Assembly: GCF_003626535.1 (NCBI RefSeq)
Contig: NZ_RBAL01000018.1
Location: 1 to 64,000, forward strand
From: Streptomyces hoynatensis
GTDB lineage: Bacteria; Actinomycetota; Actinomycetes; Streptomycetales; Streptomycetaceae
Length of the DNA: 64,000 nucleotides
Direction: 5' to 3'
The position numbers and the translations under genes are program-made. Below the pieces are notes generated by a model. It searched no databases and was not told the DNA's origin. It saw nothing but the letters and a program-made list of their open reading frames with translations. Numbering within the stretch: position 1 is the first letter of the stretch; each line of letters opens with the position of its first letter. This document shows, one piece after another, positions 17,393 through 25,547 of the stretch.

Positions 17393-18259
17393 TCACCCGG
17401 GCGGCGCGGGTCGCGGCGCGGACTGCGGATCTGCGGCCAGGAAGGGGCGCAGCAGCCCGAGCAGCGCGTCGGGCCGGTGCAGGGGAATGATGTGGCCGCA
17501 GTCCTCGATGACGTGCCCGGTCAACTCGTCTGCGAGGGGCCGCAGTTGGCGTTCCAGGGCCGCGCCGACCGGGTGGGCGCCCACCGCCATCGCCGGCACC
17601 AGGAGGCGGGCCCCGGCCGTCTCCTGCCGGATCTGCGCCGCACTCTGGGGCAGGGCCCGGTAGTGGGAGAACGCGCACCGCAGCGCCTCCCTGCCGGTGT
17701 AGGCGCGCACGAAGGCGTCCCGCAGGGCCGGGCGCACCCCCGCGCCGAGGGTTCCGGTGTCCAGGAACCAGTCCACGTAGGCCGCCTCCCTGCCCTGAAG
17801 CAGCCGCTCAGCGAGGCCGGGGACGGCGTGGAAGCCGAACCACCACGGGCGGCCCTCCGCCGGGAGGTCCCCGGCCCCAGGCAGCCCGCCGAGCAGGGCC
17901 TCCATCAGGACCAGCCGCCGCACCCGACCCGGGTGCCGCAGGGCGAACAGGAAGGCGGGCGCGACGCCCGCGTCGATGCCGACGACGGCGGCCGAGGGGA
18001 CGCCCAGCGCCGTGAGCAGCCCGGCGACGTCCTCGGCGAGGGTCCCCGCGTCGTACCCGTCCGCGGCGCGGCCGCTGCCGCCGAGGCCGCGCAGGTCGGG
18101 CGCGATCACCAGGTGACGCCGCGCCAGGTCCGCCATCACGTCCGTCCACAGCTCCCAGGTGTGGGGGAAGCCGTGGAGCAGCACGACGGCCGGGCCGCGG
18201 CCTGCGGTCGCCACGTTCAACTCGACGCCTTCGACGGCGATGCGACGGACCTCGGCCAT
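17393..18259 (-). CDS. Alpha/beta-hydrolase with Asp nucleophile (epoxide hydrolase/haloalkane dehalogenase type)
   Basis: A 288-aa hydrolase. HGFPHTW is the oxyanion region, and the nucleophile elbow reads GIDAG, with Asp instead of Ser, as in epoxide hydrolases and haloacetate/haloalkane dehalogenases; the C-terminal CGHIIPLHRP holds the His. The ATG at 18259 follows GGAGAG by 4 nt and is chosen over ATG 18289 and GTG 18304, which fall inside a palindromic operator-like site. It is divergent from an HxlR regulator, its probable controller. The substrate is not determinable. Confidence 0.8.
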   Translation of the reverse strand: MAEVRRIAVEGVELNVATAGRGPAVVLLHGFPHTWELWTDVMADLARRHLVIAPDLRGLGGSGRAADGYDAGTLAEDVAGLLTALGVPSAAVVGIDAGVAPAFLFALRHPGRVRRLVLMEALLGGLPGAGDLPAEGRPWWFGFHAVPGLAERLLQGREAAYVDWFLDTGTLGAGVRPALRDAFVRAYTGREALRCAFSHYRALPQSAAQIRQETAGARLLVPAMAVGAHPVGAALERQLRPLADELTGHVIEDCGHIIPLHRPDALLGLLRPFLAADPQSAPRPAPPG

Positions 18260-18281
18260 GGAACTCTCCAGCTCGTCAGGG

Positions 18282-18296
18282 GTAACCATTGGTGAC
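18282..18296. promoter_or_regulatory. Candidate HxlR operator in divergent promoter
   Basis: GTAACCATTGGTGAC is a 15-bp near-perfect palindrome (7+1+7 with one mismatched pair) in the 105-nt gap between the hydrolase and the HxlR gene. The position fits joint control of both divergent genes by the HxlR protein. Confidence 0.55.
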
Positions 18297-18364
18297 AAGC
18301 TCACGCTAGGGAACTAACCTGGCGGCCGGAAGACGGCACTTCTCCCTCAGGTGGTGAGCCACGG

Positions 18365-18802
18365 GTGACCGGGTCAGAACGGGGCAGGCGCGGGGATCTC
18401 TTCTCCCCGTGGTGCCCGACGCGCGAGCTGCTCGACCGCATCGGCACCAAGTGGACCTCGATGGCGGTCAAGGCGCTTGCGGAGGCCGCCCCGGCGGAGG
18501 TCCGCTTCGCCGAGCTGCGCCGCCGCATGCCGGGCGTCTCGCAGAAGATGCTGTCCGTCACCCTGCGGAGCATGGTGCGCGACGGCCTGGTGGAGCGCCG
18601 CGTCGAGCCCACCGTGCCGCCCGCGGTGCACTACCGGCTCACCGGCCTGGGCCTGTCCCTCGAAGGCCCGCTGTCCGCGCTGCGGGACTGGGCCGAGACG
18701 CACATGGCGGAGATCGAGCGGCACCACCTGCCGGCCGAGGACACCCCGGCGCAAGCGGGGCCCCGGGCCGCGCCCGAGCCCCCCGCTCCCGCCGGCACGT
18801 AG
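18365..18802 (+). CDS. HxlR-family winged-helix regulator
   Basis: A 145-aa MarR-like dimeric repressor of the HxlR family. CPTRELLDRIGTKWT contains the family N-terminal Cys and the start of the helix, and VRFAELRRRMPGVSQKMLS is the recognition helix region, followed by the wing (DGLVERRVEPTVPPAVHY) and the dimerising helix. The GTG start at 18365 is divergent from the alpha/beta-hydrolase. HxlR proteins often sense aldehydes, quinones or thiol-reactive compounds through the N-terminal Cys, suiting a detoxifying hydrolase; this is inference. Confidence 0.88.
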   Translation: MTGSERGRRGDLFSPWCPTRELLDRIGTKWTSMAVKALAEAAPAEVRFAELRRRMPGVSQKMLSVTLRSMVRDGLVERRVEPTVPPAVHYRLTGLGLSLEGPLSALRDWAETHMAEIERHHLPAEDTPAQAGPRAAPEPPAPAGT

Positions 18803-18809
18803 CCCACCC

Positions 18810-18849
18810 GTGCGGCGGCCCGCCGGGGTGCGCGGCACGGCCGCCGCAC
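18810..18849. terminator. Hairpin between convergent hxlR and sulfite-oxidase-like genes
   Basis: GTGCGGCGGCC (18810-18820) pairs perfectly with GGCCGCCGCAC (18839-18849) across an 18-nt loop, just after the hxlR stop. The 18-mer starting GCGCGGCACGG at 18830 is repeated at 18881-18898. Confidence 0.5.
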
Positions 18850-18925
18850 GGCACCGGCGGCCACGGGGCCGGGCGCGCCCGCGCGGCACGGCCGCCGCGG
18901 GCCCGGTTCCGCCCGCGGCCCGGGT

Positions 18926-20209
18926 TCAGGCCGCGGGGCTCACCTCGACCGGGTGGCGCACCACGGCGTCGAACAGGTAGCCCTGCTCGTTGAAGACCGC
19001 GCGCTCCGGCTGGGTGGTGCCCCGCTCGTCGGTGGCCCGCGCCAGCAGCTCCGCGGGTCCGGCCGCCGCCGGCGTCCACTCCGCCGACCAGCGGACCCAG
19101 CCGTCGCGGCGCGGCGCGTCCCGCAGCCTGGCCGGCCGCCAGCTCGCGCCCCCGTCCGTGCTCACCTCGACCCGGCGCACGCCCCCGGCGCCCGACCAGG
19201 AGCGGCCGTGCAGCCGGTAGGAGCGCCCGGCCACGAAGGCGGCGCCGAAGGGGAGTTCGAAGGCGCTCTTGAGGCTCTGCCGGGTCAGCGGCTCGCTGCC
19301 CTCCGGCGGGTAGACGGGCCCGAAGAGCCGGTAGAGGTCGGTGTTCCAGGGGGAGTAGAGGGGCTCGGCCGCCACCTCGATGTCCCCCACCCACTTGAGG
19401 TGCGAGATCCCCACCCAGGACGGCACCAGAACCCGCACCGGGGCGCCGTGGTCAGGGGGAAGCGGCTCGCCGTTCATCTCGTAGGCGAGGAGCACGTCCG
19501 ACAGCGCCTTGGCCAGCGGCAGCGGGCGCCTGACGTGCCCGAGGTTCGCGCCCGCGGCGTCCGTCACCTCCGCGTCCAGCCCGCGCGGCATCACGTCGAC
19601 GGCGTCGCCGCGGAGCCCGGCGCGGGCCAGCACCTCGGCCAGCCTGACCCCGCGCCAGCGCGCCACGCCGATCGCGCCCAGCGTCCACGCGGTGCCCGAG
19701 ACGGTCTCGCCCTGCTGCGAGGCGTAGAAGGAACGGCCGTTGCCGGCGCACTCCACGAAGGCCGAGTGCGTGGTGGCGGGCAGGCGGCGCAGGTCGTCGA
19801 GGCCGAAGACGGCCTCGCCGCCGCGCAGCCCGCTCCCCCAGACCCGCAGCCGCCACGCGTCCGCGTCGAGGAGCGGCGTGGCCGTGTGGTTGCGGACGAA
19901 GAACAGCGCGTTGGGCGTGTGGTAGCCGGTGCCGCGCAGGGCGGACCAGCGGGTCTCGGCGTTCGTGCCGCGGACGGTGAACTGCTCCTCGGGCAGCGGC
20001 TTGACGATGCCAGGCGCCGGGTCGGCCGGGCCGTCGGCGGGCGCCGGGGCGGCGGCGGCGCGGGGGGCCGCGGCGGCACCCGCGGAGACGGCACCCGCGG
20101 CGGCGAGCAGCCGCAGCAGGTCCCGGCGGCGCACGCCCTCCGCGCGCGCCCGGCCGGCGAGCCACTGGCGCAGCCGCCGGCGGTCATGGGCTCTCTCGTC
20201 GATGGACAT
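18926..20209 (-). CDS. Sulfite-oxidase-family molybdopterin oxidoreductase (Tat-exported)
   Basis: A 427-aa exported Moco enzyme. A twin-arginine signal (VRRRDLLRLLAAAGAVSAGA) precedes the Oxidored_molyb domain, where SAFVECAGNGRSFY holds the Cys that ligates molybdenum, and a C-terminal Mo-co dimerisation domain (LHGRSWSGAGGVRRVEVSTDGG). No heme or cytochrome domain is present, so electrons go to an external acceptor. ATG 20209 is preferred; an in-frame start 15 codons upstream is possible. The true substrate (sulfite, a sulfoxide or another) is uncertain. It stands near other Moco genes and downstream of 8-oxoguanine deaminase on the same strand. Confidence 0.88.
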   Translation of the reverse strand: MSIDERAHDRRRLRQWLAGRARAEGVRRRDLLRLLAAAGAVSAGAAAAPRAAAAPAPADGPADPAPGIVKPLPEEQFTVRGTNAETRWSALRGTGYHTPNALFFVRNHTATPLLDADAWRLRVWGSGLRGGEAVFGLDDLRRLPATTHSAFVECAGNGRSFYASQQGETVSGTAWTLGAIGVARWRGVRLAEVLARAGLRGDAVDVMPRGLDAEVTDAAGANLGHVRRPLPLAKALSDVLLAYEMNGEPLPPDHGAPVRVLVPSWVGISHLKWVGDIEVAAEPLYSPWNTDLYRLFGPVYPPEGSEPLTRQSLKSAFELPFGAAFVAGRSYRLHGRSWSGAGGVRRVEVSTDGGASWRPARLRDAPRRDGWVRWSAEWTPAAAGPAELLARATDERGTTQPERAVFNEQGYLFDAVVRHPVEVSPAA

Positions 20210-20351
20210 CCACCGATCGTGCAACGGGCCGTGCCCGGCGTGCCATTGCGGCACATTGCGGCCCCGTGAACTTTGGCGCGGGGGCCCGCGCTGCCGCCCC
20301 CCGCGCGCCCCCGGGGCGGGCCCCGGCGCGCCCGTGGTGCGCCGGGCGCGC

Positions 20352-21719
20352 TCAGCCCGCGAGTTCCGCCAGACGGCGCGCCTCGGACCTGGCGGCCCGG
20401 GCGATGACCTCCTCGTCCGCCCTCAGCAGCCGCCCGTTCTCCACCACGGGCACGCCGCCGACCAGGGAGAGGGTGACCGGCGCCGGTGGGCCGAGGACCA
20501 GCGCGGCGACCGGGTCGGCGATGGTGGAGTGGCCCAGCCCGTCAAGACGCCACAGCACGAGGTCGGCCAGTTTTCCGGGTTCGAGCGAGCCGATCTCGCG
20601 CTGCCTGCCCAGGACCCTGGCCCCGCCCATGGTGCCCAGCCACAGCGCCTGCCTGACCGTCAGGGCCCGTTCGCGGTGCGGGCCGAGGCGGTTGAGGAGC
20701 AGGGCGTTGCGCAATTCGGTGTGCAGCTCACCCGTCTCGTTGGAGCCGGTGCCGTCCACGCCGAGGCCGACGGGCACGCCCGCGGCGAGCAGTTCCGGCA
20801 CCCGGGCCAGCCCGGCGCCGAGCCGCGCGTTGGAGGAGGGGCAGTGGGCCACACCGGTGCCGGTGCGGGCGAAGGCCGCGAGGTCCGCGTCCTCCAGGTG
20901 CACGCAGTGCGCCATCCACACGTCCTCGCCGAGCCAGCCGGCCGACTCCAGGTACTCGGTGGGGCCGAGGCCGAAGACCTCCCGGCAGTACGACGCCTCC
21001 TCGGCCGTCTCCGAGCCGTGCGTGTGCAGCCGCACGCCGAGGCGCCTGGCCAGCACGGCGGCCTCGCGCAGCAGCTCGGTGGACACGGAGAAGGGCGAGC
21101 AGGGCGCCACGACGATCTGCCGCATCGAGCCGAAGGAGGGGTCGTGATGGGCGTGTACGGCCTCCTCGGTGGCCCGCAGCGCCTCGTCCACCGGCTCCAC
21201 CGCGAAGTCGGGCGGCAGCCCGCCCCTGGAGGCGCCCAGGTCCATGGAGCCGCGGGCGGCGACGAACCGCACCCCGAGCGCGGCGGCGGCCCGCAGTTCG
21301 GCCCCGAGCAGGTCGCCCGCCCCCTTGGGGAAGACGTAGTGGTGGTCCATGGCGGTGGTCACGCCGCCGCGGGCCATCATCGCCAGGGAGGCGCGGGCCG
21401 CGGTCTCCACCATCGGCTCGTCGATCCTCGCCCAGATCGGATACAGCGCGGCAAGCCAGTCGAAGAGCTTGGCGTCCTGGGCCAGCCCCCTGGTGAGCCA
21501 CTGGTAGAAGTGGTGGTGGGTGTTGATCAGGCCCGGGGTGGCCAGGTGCCCGGTGGCGTCGATCCTGCGGGTCACGCCCGCGAGAGGGGCGGGGACCGGT
21601 CCGGGGCCGAGGGATTCGATGCGGCCGTCGGCGAGGACCAGGTGGCCGGCGGCGTGTTCCGTTCCGGCGGCGTCCACGGTGGCGAGGGCACAGTTCTCGA
21701 TGACGGTCCGGTCGGTCAC
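20352..21719 (-). CDS. 8-oxoguanine deaminase (amidohydrolase, guanine-deaminase-like)
   Basis: A 455-aa cytosolic metal-dependent amidohydrolase. The N-terminal metal site is INTHHHFYQWLTRG, in the form seen in 8-oxoguanine deaminases, with RLHTHGSET and MAHCVHLEDAD giving further His ligands and GVDGTGSNE the catalytic Asp. Deamination of 8-oxoguanine yields urate directly. The GTG at 21719 is chosen because the sequence upstream of it is non-coding; no ribosome-binding site is present, but TAGATT lies 7 nt before it, so the mRNA is probably leaderless. It lies within the purine-catabolism neighbourhood near xanthine dehydrogenase. Confidence 0.87.
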   Translation of the reverse strand: MTDRTVIENCALATVDAAGTEHAAGHLVLADGRIESLGPGPVPAPLAGVTRRIDATGHLATPGLINTHHHFYQWLTRGLAQDAKLFDWLAALYPIWARIDEPMVETAARASLAMMARGGVTTAMDHHYVFPKGAGDLLGAELRAAAALGVRFVAARGSMDLGASRGGLPPDFAVEPVDEALRATEEAVHAHHDPSFGSMRQIVVAPCSPFSVSTELLREAAVLARRLGVRLHTHGSETAEEASYCREVFGLGPTEYLESAGWLGEDVWMAHCVHLEDADLAAFARTGTGVAHCPSSNARLGAGLARVPELLAAGVPVGLGVDGTGSNETGELHTELRNALLLNRLGPHRERALTVRQALWLGTMGGARVLGRQREIGSLEPGKLADLVLWRLDGLGHSTIADPVAALVLGPPAPVTLSLVGGVPVVENGRLLRADEEVIARAARSEARRLAELAG

Positions 21720-21792
21720 GCCGTCAAATCTAGCCACAGCGGCGGGAGCCGTGTCGAGGGCCGTGCCGGAACCGGTGCCGCGGGGGCGCCGC

Positions 21793-22188
21793 TCACCTGG
21801 GGGTGCGCCGCGTGGCGGGGAGCCCGGGGTGCGGGACGCCGAACAGCTCGACGGCATGCCGCAGCCGCACCACGCCGGGCGCGAGGGCGCTCACCGAGCC
21901 GACCGCCGCGGCGATCAGCAGCAGCGTGTGCCGCAGCGCCGCCTCGTCGGGCACTCCGGCGGCGATGAGGCCGTCGAGGGCGGTCAGCTCGCGCTCGGCG
22001 ATCTCCCGGTCCGCGAGCGGGGCGCGGAAGGCGTTGAGATCGCGGCGCAGCCGCGTCGCCGCCTCCCGCAAGGCGAGCAGCCGCGGGTCGGCGCTCGCGC
22101 CCACGCTCCGCATCATGCGAGCGGTCTCGGCTTCTCCTGGCACCACTCGGCCTCCCCTGCCGTCCTGTTCGAGGCGGATCGCCTTCAC
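21793..22188 (-). CDS. Conserved actinobacterial hypothetical protein (DUF5955-like)
   Basis: A 131-aa soluble, mostly alpha-helical protein. The core LLALREAATRLRRDLNAF, then IAERELTALDGLIAAG and LLLIAAAVGSVSALAPGVVRL, resembles from memory the DUF5955 family found in streptomycetes, whose function is unknown. The GTG start is preceded by GGGGG. The gene is 73 nt upstream of the 8-oxoguanine deaminase start and divergent from a zinc-ribbon protein across an AT-richer region with a strong inverted repeat. Confidence 0.6.
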   Translation of the reverse strand: MKAIRLEQDGRGGRVVPGEAETARMMRSVGASADPRLLALREAATRLRRDLNAFRAPLADREIAERELTALDGLIAAGVPDEAALRHTLLLIAAAVGSVSALAPGVVRLRHAVELFGVPHPGLPATRRTPR

Positions 22189-22229
22189 CGTTCCCCCGCA
22201 CTGTGCGGGTGGTCGGCAGACCCTACAGC

Positions 22230-22248
22230 GACAGTAAATATCACTGTC
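22230..22248. promoter_or_regulatory. Inverted repeat GACAGT-N7-ACTGTC
   Basis: A perfect 6-bp inverted repeat with an AT-rich 7-nt centre (AAATATC) in the 246-nt divergent region between the DUF5955-like and zinc-ribbon genes. It lies just upstream of a possible -10 (TAGGGT, minus strand) of the DUF5955-like gene. It has the geometry of a dimeric repressor site; the regulator is unknown. Confidence 0.5.
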
Positions 22249-22434
22249 CGCGCATCACGCCATACGGAGGGCGAGAATGAACGCCACGTACGAGTGAACA
22301 AATCCCTTGTCAGGGCGTGGAACAGGAAAAGCGGCCCGTTGGGATTACCTCGCGCGCATCTGGCTGACCAGGCACCCTCACCGGGGCGGGCGCTGCGACA
22401 ATCTCCGCAGGAAGTCCGGTCTCTGGAGTGAGAG

Positions 22435-23124
22435 ATGGCGAAATGCATGCTCGTGCGCTGCCCGGCGTGCCGCCGGGAGCATTCCTACATACCGCCTGCG
22501 TTTCCGTGCGCGTGTGGGGCGCCCGTGGAGGTGCCGCCGCCCCGGGCGAGCGCCGCGGCGGTGCCGGTGCGGCACCGGTCCTGGGCGGGGTCCTGGACGG
22601 AGATCGACTGCGCCACCTGCGGGCGCCGCGGGCAGTGGCCGCAGCCGGAGTTCGAGTGCCCCTGCGGGGTGACCGTGCGGCTGGCGGCGGGTGACGAGCC
22701 GCCTCCCGCGTCCCCCCGGGCGGCGGTGGCGCGCCCGCCCTTCGAGCCGCTGACGATCAGGACCGCCTACGACGCGGTGGCCTGCGCGGCCCGTTACCTG
22801 GACTGGCTCGGCTTCGCCGGGGTGCGCACGGCCGTGCCGCGCCCGGGCTCCGTGGTCGGGCTCACCGGGCAGGGCGTGGTGGGCCTGGTCGACCCTACGA
22901 CGGCCCCGACCGGGCCGCGCAGGATCGAGACGCTGTGGCTGCACGGCATGGCGGAGGGCGCGCTCGCGGTGGCCTTCGCGCTCGCCGGGTACGACCGGCG
23001 GGCCAGGGGCCAGGCGGACGCGCTGCGGGTGCCGCTGTTCGTGCTCGACCTGACGGGCACGCCGCAGCCGGTGAACGAGGCCGCGGAGGAGCTGGTGGCG
23101 CGGGGGGCGGGCGGCGCGGCCTGA
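22435..23124 (+). CDS. Double zinc-ribbon protein with degenerate restriction-endonuclease-like domain
   Basis: A 229-aa protein. The N-terminal 85 residues hold two treble-Cys zinc-ribbon-like modules: CPAC and CAC, then CATC and CPC. A proline-rich linker follows, then a domain starting TAYDAVACAARYLDWLGF. That domain, with VVGLVDPTT, ETLWLHGMAEGALAVAF, and PLFVLDLTGTPQPVNEAA, resembles from memory Streptomyces proteins with an Mrr-like (PD-(D/E)XK) fold. The expected catalytic Asp/Glu-Lys set is not evident, so it may bind nucleic acid without cutting. ATG with CTGGAG upstream. No functional partner is adjacent. Confidence 0.65.
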   Translation: MAKCMLVRCPACRREHSYIPPAFPCACGAPVEVPPPRASAAAVPVRHRSWAGSWTEIDCATCGRRGQWPQPEFECPCGVTVRLAAGDEPPPASPRAAVARPPFEPLTIRTAYDAVACAARYLDWLGFAGVRTAVPRPGSVVGLTGQGVVGLVDPTTAPTGPRRIETLWLHGMAEGALAVAFALAGYDRRARGQADALRVPLFVLDLTGTPQPVNEAAEELVARGAGGAA

Positions 23125-23160
23125 GCGGCGCCGCCGGGGGCGGCGGCCCGGCGCGAGGGG

Positions 23161-24261
23161 TCAGGCGAAGCGGATCTCGTGGGCGGCGTCCGGGGCGTGG
23201 AAGCCGAGCAGCCGGGCCCCCTCCTTTTCGAGACCGGAGCGCTCGGCCGGGGCGAGCGGCCCGAAGGGGGTGAGCAGCAGGGTGGCCCGGGTGCGCCCGC
23301 GGTCGGCGTCGATCCGCCAGGAGCCGCGGACGAAGCCGTCGGCGAGGAAGACCGGGAGCGGGCGGCTCCCGCCCGACCAGGAACGGGACTTGGCCTCGTC
23401 CGATATCACCCGGGTGCGGTCCGCGTGCCCGATGAACACGTTGTCGAACTCGGGCAGGAAGCGGGCCGGGGCGGGCGCCTGGGCGCCCGGGCGCGGCGCC
23501 TCGGGCAGGTCGAACAGCTCGGTGCCCTGCTCGTCGCGGAAGACGGCCAGCCGCGGCCGGAGCCGCTCGAAGACCTCGCGCAGCCTGCTCAGCCCCGACC
23601 ACATCTGCGCGTCCTTGACCGAAGCGGGCCCGAACGCGCCGAGGTAGCGCAGCATCAGCGCGTCCGGGGCGGTCTCGGTGCCGAGTGCGGCGCCGAGCCA
23701 GCTCTGGGCCGTGGTGTGCCGGGGGGCGCCGCCGCGCTGCCAGAGGCCGCGTGGGGGCACCTGCACCATCGGCAGGGCGTGCCGCACCGCGGCGCCGAGG
23801 GCGCGGGCCTCGCTCTCGGGCCACCGCTCCCGCAGCAGCGCGCCGAACTCCGTGAGCGTGCGCGGCTGTTCGGCGGCGAGCCCGGCGGCGCGGGCCGCGA
23901 GCTCCGCCAGGTCGACCCCGGGCAGGCGCCGGGCCCAGTTGGAGCGGAAGCTGCTCTCCCCCGCCGCCTGGAGCACCGGCCGCAGCGCCAGGCAGTCGGC
24001 CGCGGTGACCGTGTGGATGGTGGAGCGCTGCATGCTGAGCCTGACGAACTCGCGCTCGGCCAGGCGCCGCGAGAAGTCGCGCGGGTCGAAACCGGCCAGC
24101 CGCGAGAACAGCGCCGTGTAGTGGTTGCCGGGGACCTGGGTCTGGAGGCCCACGAGGTGCGTGACGGCCCGCGCCGCGTCCCAGGGGGAGCGCTCGGCGA
24201 GCAGCTGGCGGGCGAGCAGGGCACGGTTGAGTTCACGAGTGGTGAGCGGGCGTCCGGTCAT
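23161..24261 (-). CDS. AlkZ/YcaQ-like winged-helix protein (HTH_42, candidate crosslink glycosylase)
   Basis: A 366-aa protein of the HTH_42 (formerly DUF1006) winged-helix family, which includes DNA glycosylases that unhook interstrand crosslinks (E. coli YcaQ, S. sahachiroi AlkZ). The catalytic-type QxQ motif is present as GLQTQVPGN (Gln40, Gln42); other family segments are LSMQRSTIHTV, FLPEFDNVFIGHADR and VFLADGFVRGSW. It starts 9 nt after the xdhC stop and so probably belongs to the xanthine dehydrogenase transcript, an odd partner for a DNA-repair protein. Glycosylase activity is inferred from the motif. Confidence 0.8.
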   Translation of the reverse strand: MTGRPLTTRELNRALLARQLLAERSPWDAARAVTHLVGLQTQVPGNHYTALFSRLAGFDPRDFSRRLAEREFVRLSMQRSTIHTVTAADCLALRPVLQAAGESSFRSNWARRLPGVDLAELAARAAGLAAEQPRTLTEFGALLRERWPESEARALGAAVRHALPMVQVPPRGLWQRGGAPRHTTAQSWLGAALGTETAPDALMLRYLGAFGPASVKDAQMWSGLSRLREVFERLRPRLAVFRDEQGTELFDLPEAPRPGAQAPAPARFLPEFDNVFIGHADRTRVISDEAKSRSWSGGSRPLPVFLADGFVRGSWRIDADRGRTRATLLLTPFGPLAPAERSGLEKEGARLLGFHAPDAAHEIRFA

Positions 24262-24270
24262 GCCCGGACT

Positions 24271-25404
24271 CTAGAAGGCGCCTGTGACAGTCCGGTGGAG
24301 CGGCAGGTTTGTGCCGGTCAGCGGGCGGCCCGTGCCGCCACGCCGCAGGGCGACGACCTCGGCGACGATCGCCAGCGCCGTCTCCTCGGGGGTGCGGGCG
24401 CCGAGGTCGAGGCCGATCGGCGCGCGCAGCCTCGCCAGCTCCTCCTCGGTGGCCCCTGCCTCGCGCAGCCGGCGCAGCCGGTCGGCGTGGGTGCGGCGCG
24501 AGCCGAGCGCGCCGACGTAGGCCACCGGCAGCCGCAGGGCCCGCACCAGCAGCGGCACGTCGAACTTCGCGTCGTGGGTCAGCACGCACACCACGGTCCT
24601 GGCGTCGAGCCGGTCGCGTTCCGACTCCAGGTAGCGGTGCGGCCAGTCGGCGACCACCTCCGCGGCCCCGGGAAACCTGGCGGCCGTGGCGAAGACCGGC
24701 CGCGCGTCGCAGACCGTGACCCGGTAGCCGAGGAACGCGCCCGCGCGCACCAGGGCGGCGGCGAAGTCGGCGGCGCCGAAGACCAGCATCCGCGGCGGGG
24801 GCAGGCTGCACTCGACGAAGAGGGTGACCTGCCGCCCGCAGAGCCCGCCCCGGTCGCCGACCCGGACGGTGCCGGTGCGCCCGGCGCCCAGCGCGTCCGC
24901 GGCGGCGCGGGCGGCGGCGCCGTCGAGGGCGGCGCCCAGGCCGAGGCCGCCGGCCGCGCGAGCGCCCGGCGTGACCAGCAGCGCGCCGCCGGGCAGCGGG
25001 GCGGGCCCGGCCACCACCCGGGCGAGGGCCGCCGCCTCGCCCCGCGCCGCCGCGGCCAGGGCGGCGCCGAGGGCGGGCCGCGCGGGGGCGTCCGCGGGCA
25101 CCGGGGTGACCAGCACCTCGACGCTGCCGCCGCAGGTGAGGCCGACCGCGAGGCCGTCGGCGTCGGCGTAGCCGAAGCGCTCGACGAGCGGGCGCCCGGT
25201 GTCGAGGGCCTGCCGGCACAGCTCGTAGACCGCACCCTCGACGCAGCCGCCGGAGACGCTGCCGAGGGCCGTGCCGTCCGCGGCCACCGCGAGGGCGGCG
25301 CCCGGCCGGCGCGGCGCGCTGCCGCCCACGGCCACCACGGTGGCGACCGCGAAGGCGCGCCCCTCACGGCACCACTGGTCCAGCTCGGCGGCGAGGTCAA
25401 GCAT
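24271..25404 (-). CDS. xdhC: XdhC/CoxI-family molybdoenzyme maturation protein
   Basis: A 377-aa cytosolic chaperone that delivers sulfurated molybdenum cofactor to xanthine dehydrogenase. The N-terminal XdhC_CoxI domain includes VVAVGGSAPRRPGAA and SVSGGCVEGAVYE; the C-terminal Rossmann-like domain has LVFGAADFAAALVR, VLTHDAKFDVPLL, AYVGALGSRR and the closing RAPIGLDLGARTPEE. The ATG follows AGGAGAG. It is the fourth gene of the xdh operon, separated from the Mo subunit by a 143-nt C-rich spacer, and is followed at 9 nt by the AlkZ-like gene. Confidence 0.92.
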   Translation of the reverse strand: MLDLAAELDQWCREGRAFAVATVVAVGGSAPRRPGAALAVAADGTALGSVSGGCVEGAVYELCRQALDTGRPLVERFGYADADGLAVGLTCGGSVEVLVTPVPADAPARPALGAALAAAARGEAAALARVVAGPAPLPGGALLVTPGARAAGGLGLGAALDGAAARAAADALGAGRTGTVRVGDRGGLCGRQVTLFVECSLPPPRMLVFGAADFAAALVRAGAFLGYRVTVCDARPVFATAARFPGAAEVVADWPHRYLESERDRLDARTVVCVLTHDAKFDVPLLVRALRLPVAYVGALGSRRTHADRLRRLREAGATEEELARLRAPIGLDLGARTPEETALAIVAEVVALRRGGTGRPLTGTNLPLHRTVTGAF

Positions 25405-25547
25405 GTGCGGTTCTCTCCTGGTGTCTCGGGTGGGCCGGGCCCGGCGCTCCCGGGCCCCGCAGGCTGCGCGTCCCGCCCCCGGTTTCCTCCCCGGGCCCCC
25501 GGCCGCCGCCCCCTCGGCCCCCCCGGCCCCGCCCCGGGGAACCGGCG

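Noticed and set aside
22294..22434. Possible small leader ORF before the zinc-ribbon gene
   Set aside because: No start with a ribosome-binding site or leaderless promoter and no similarity to the sulfur leaders was found.
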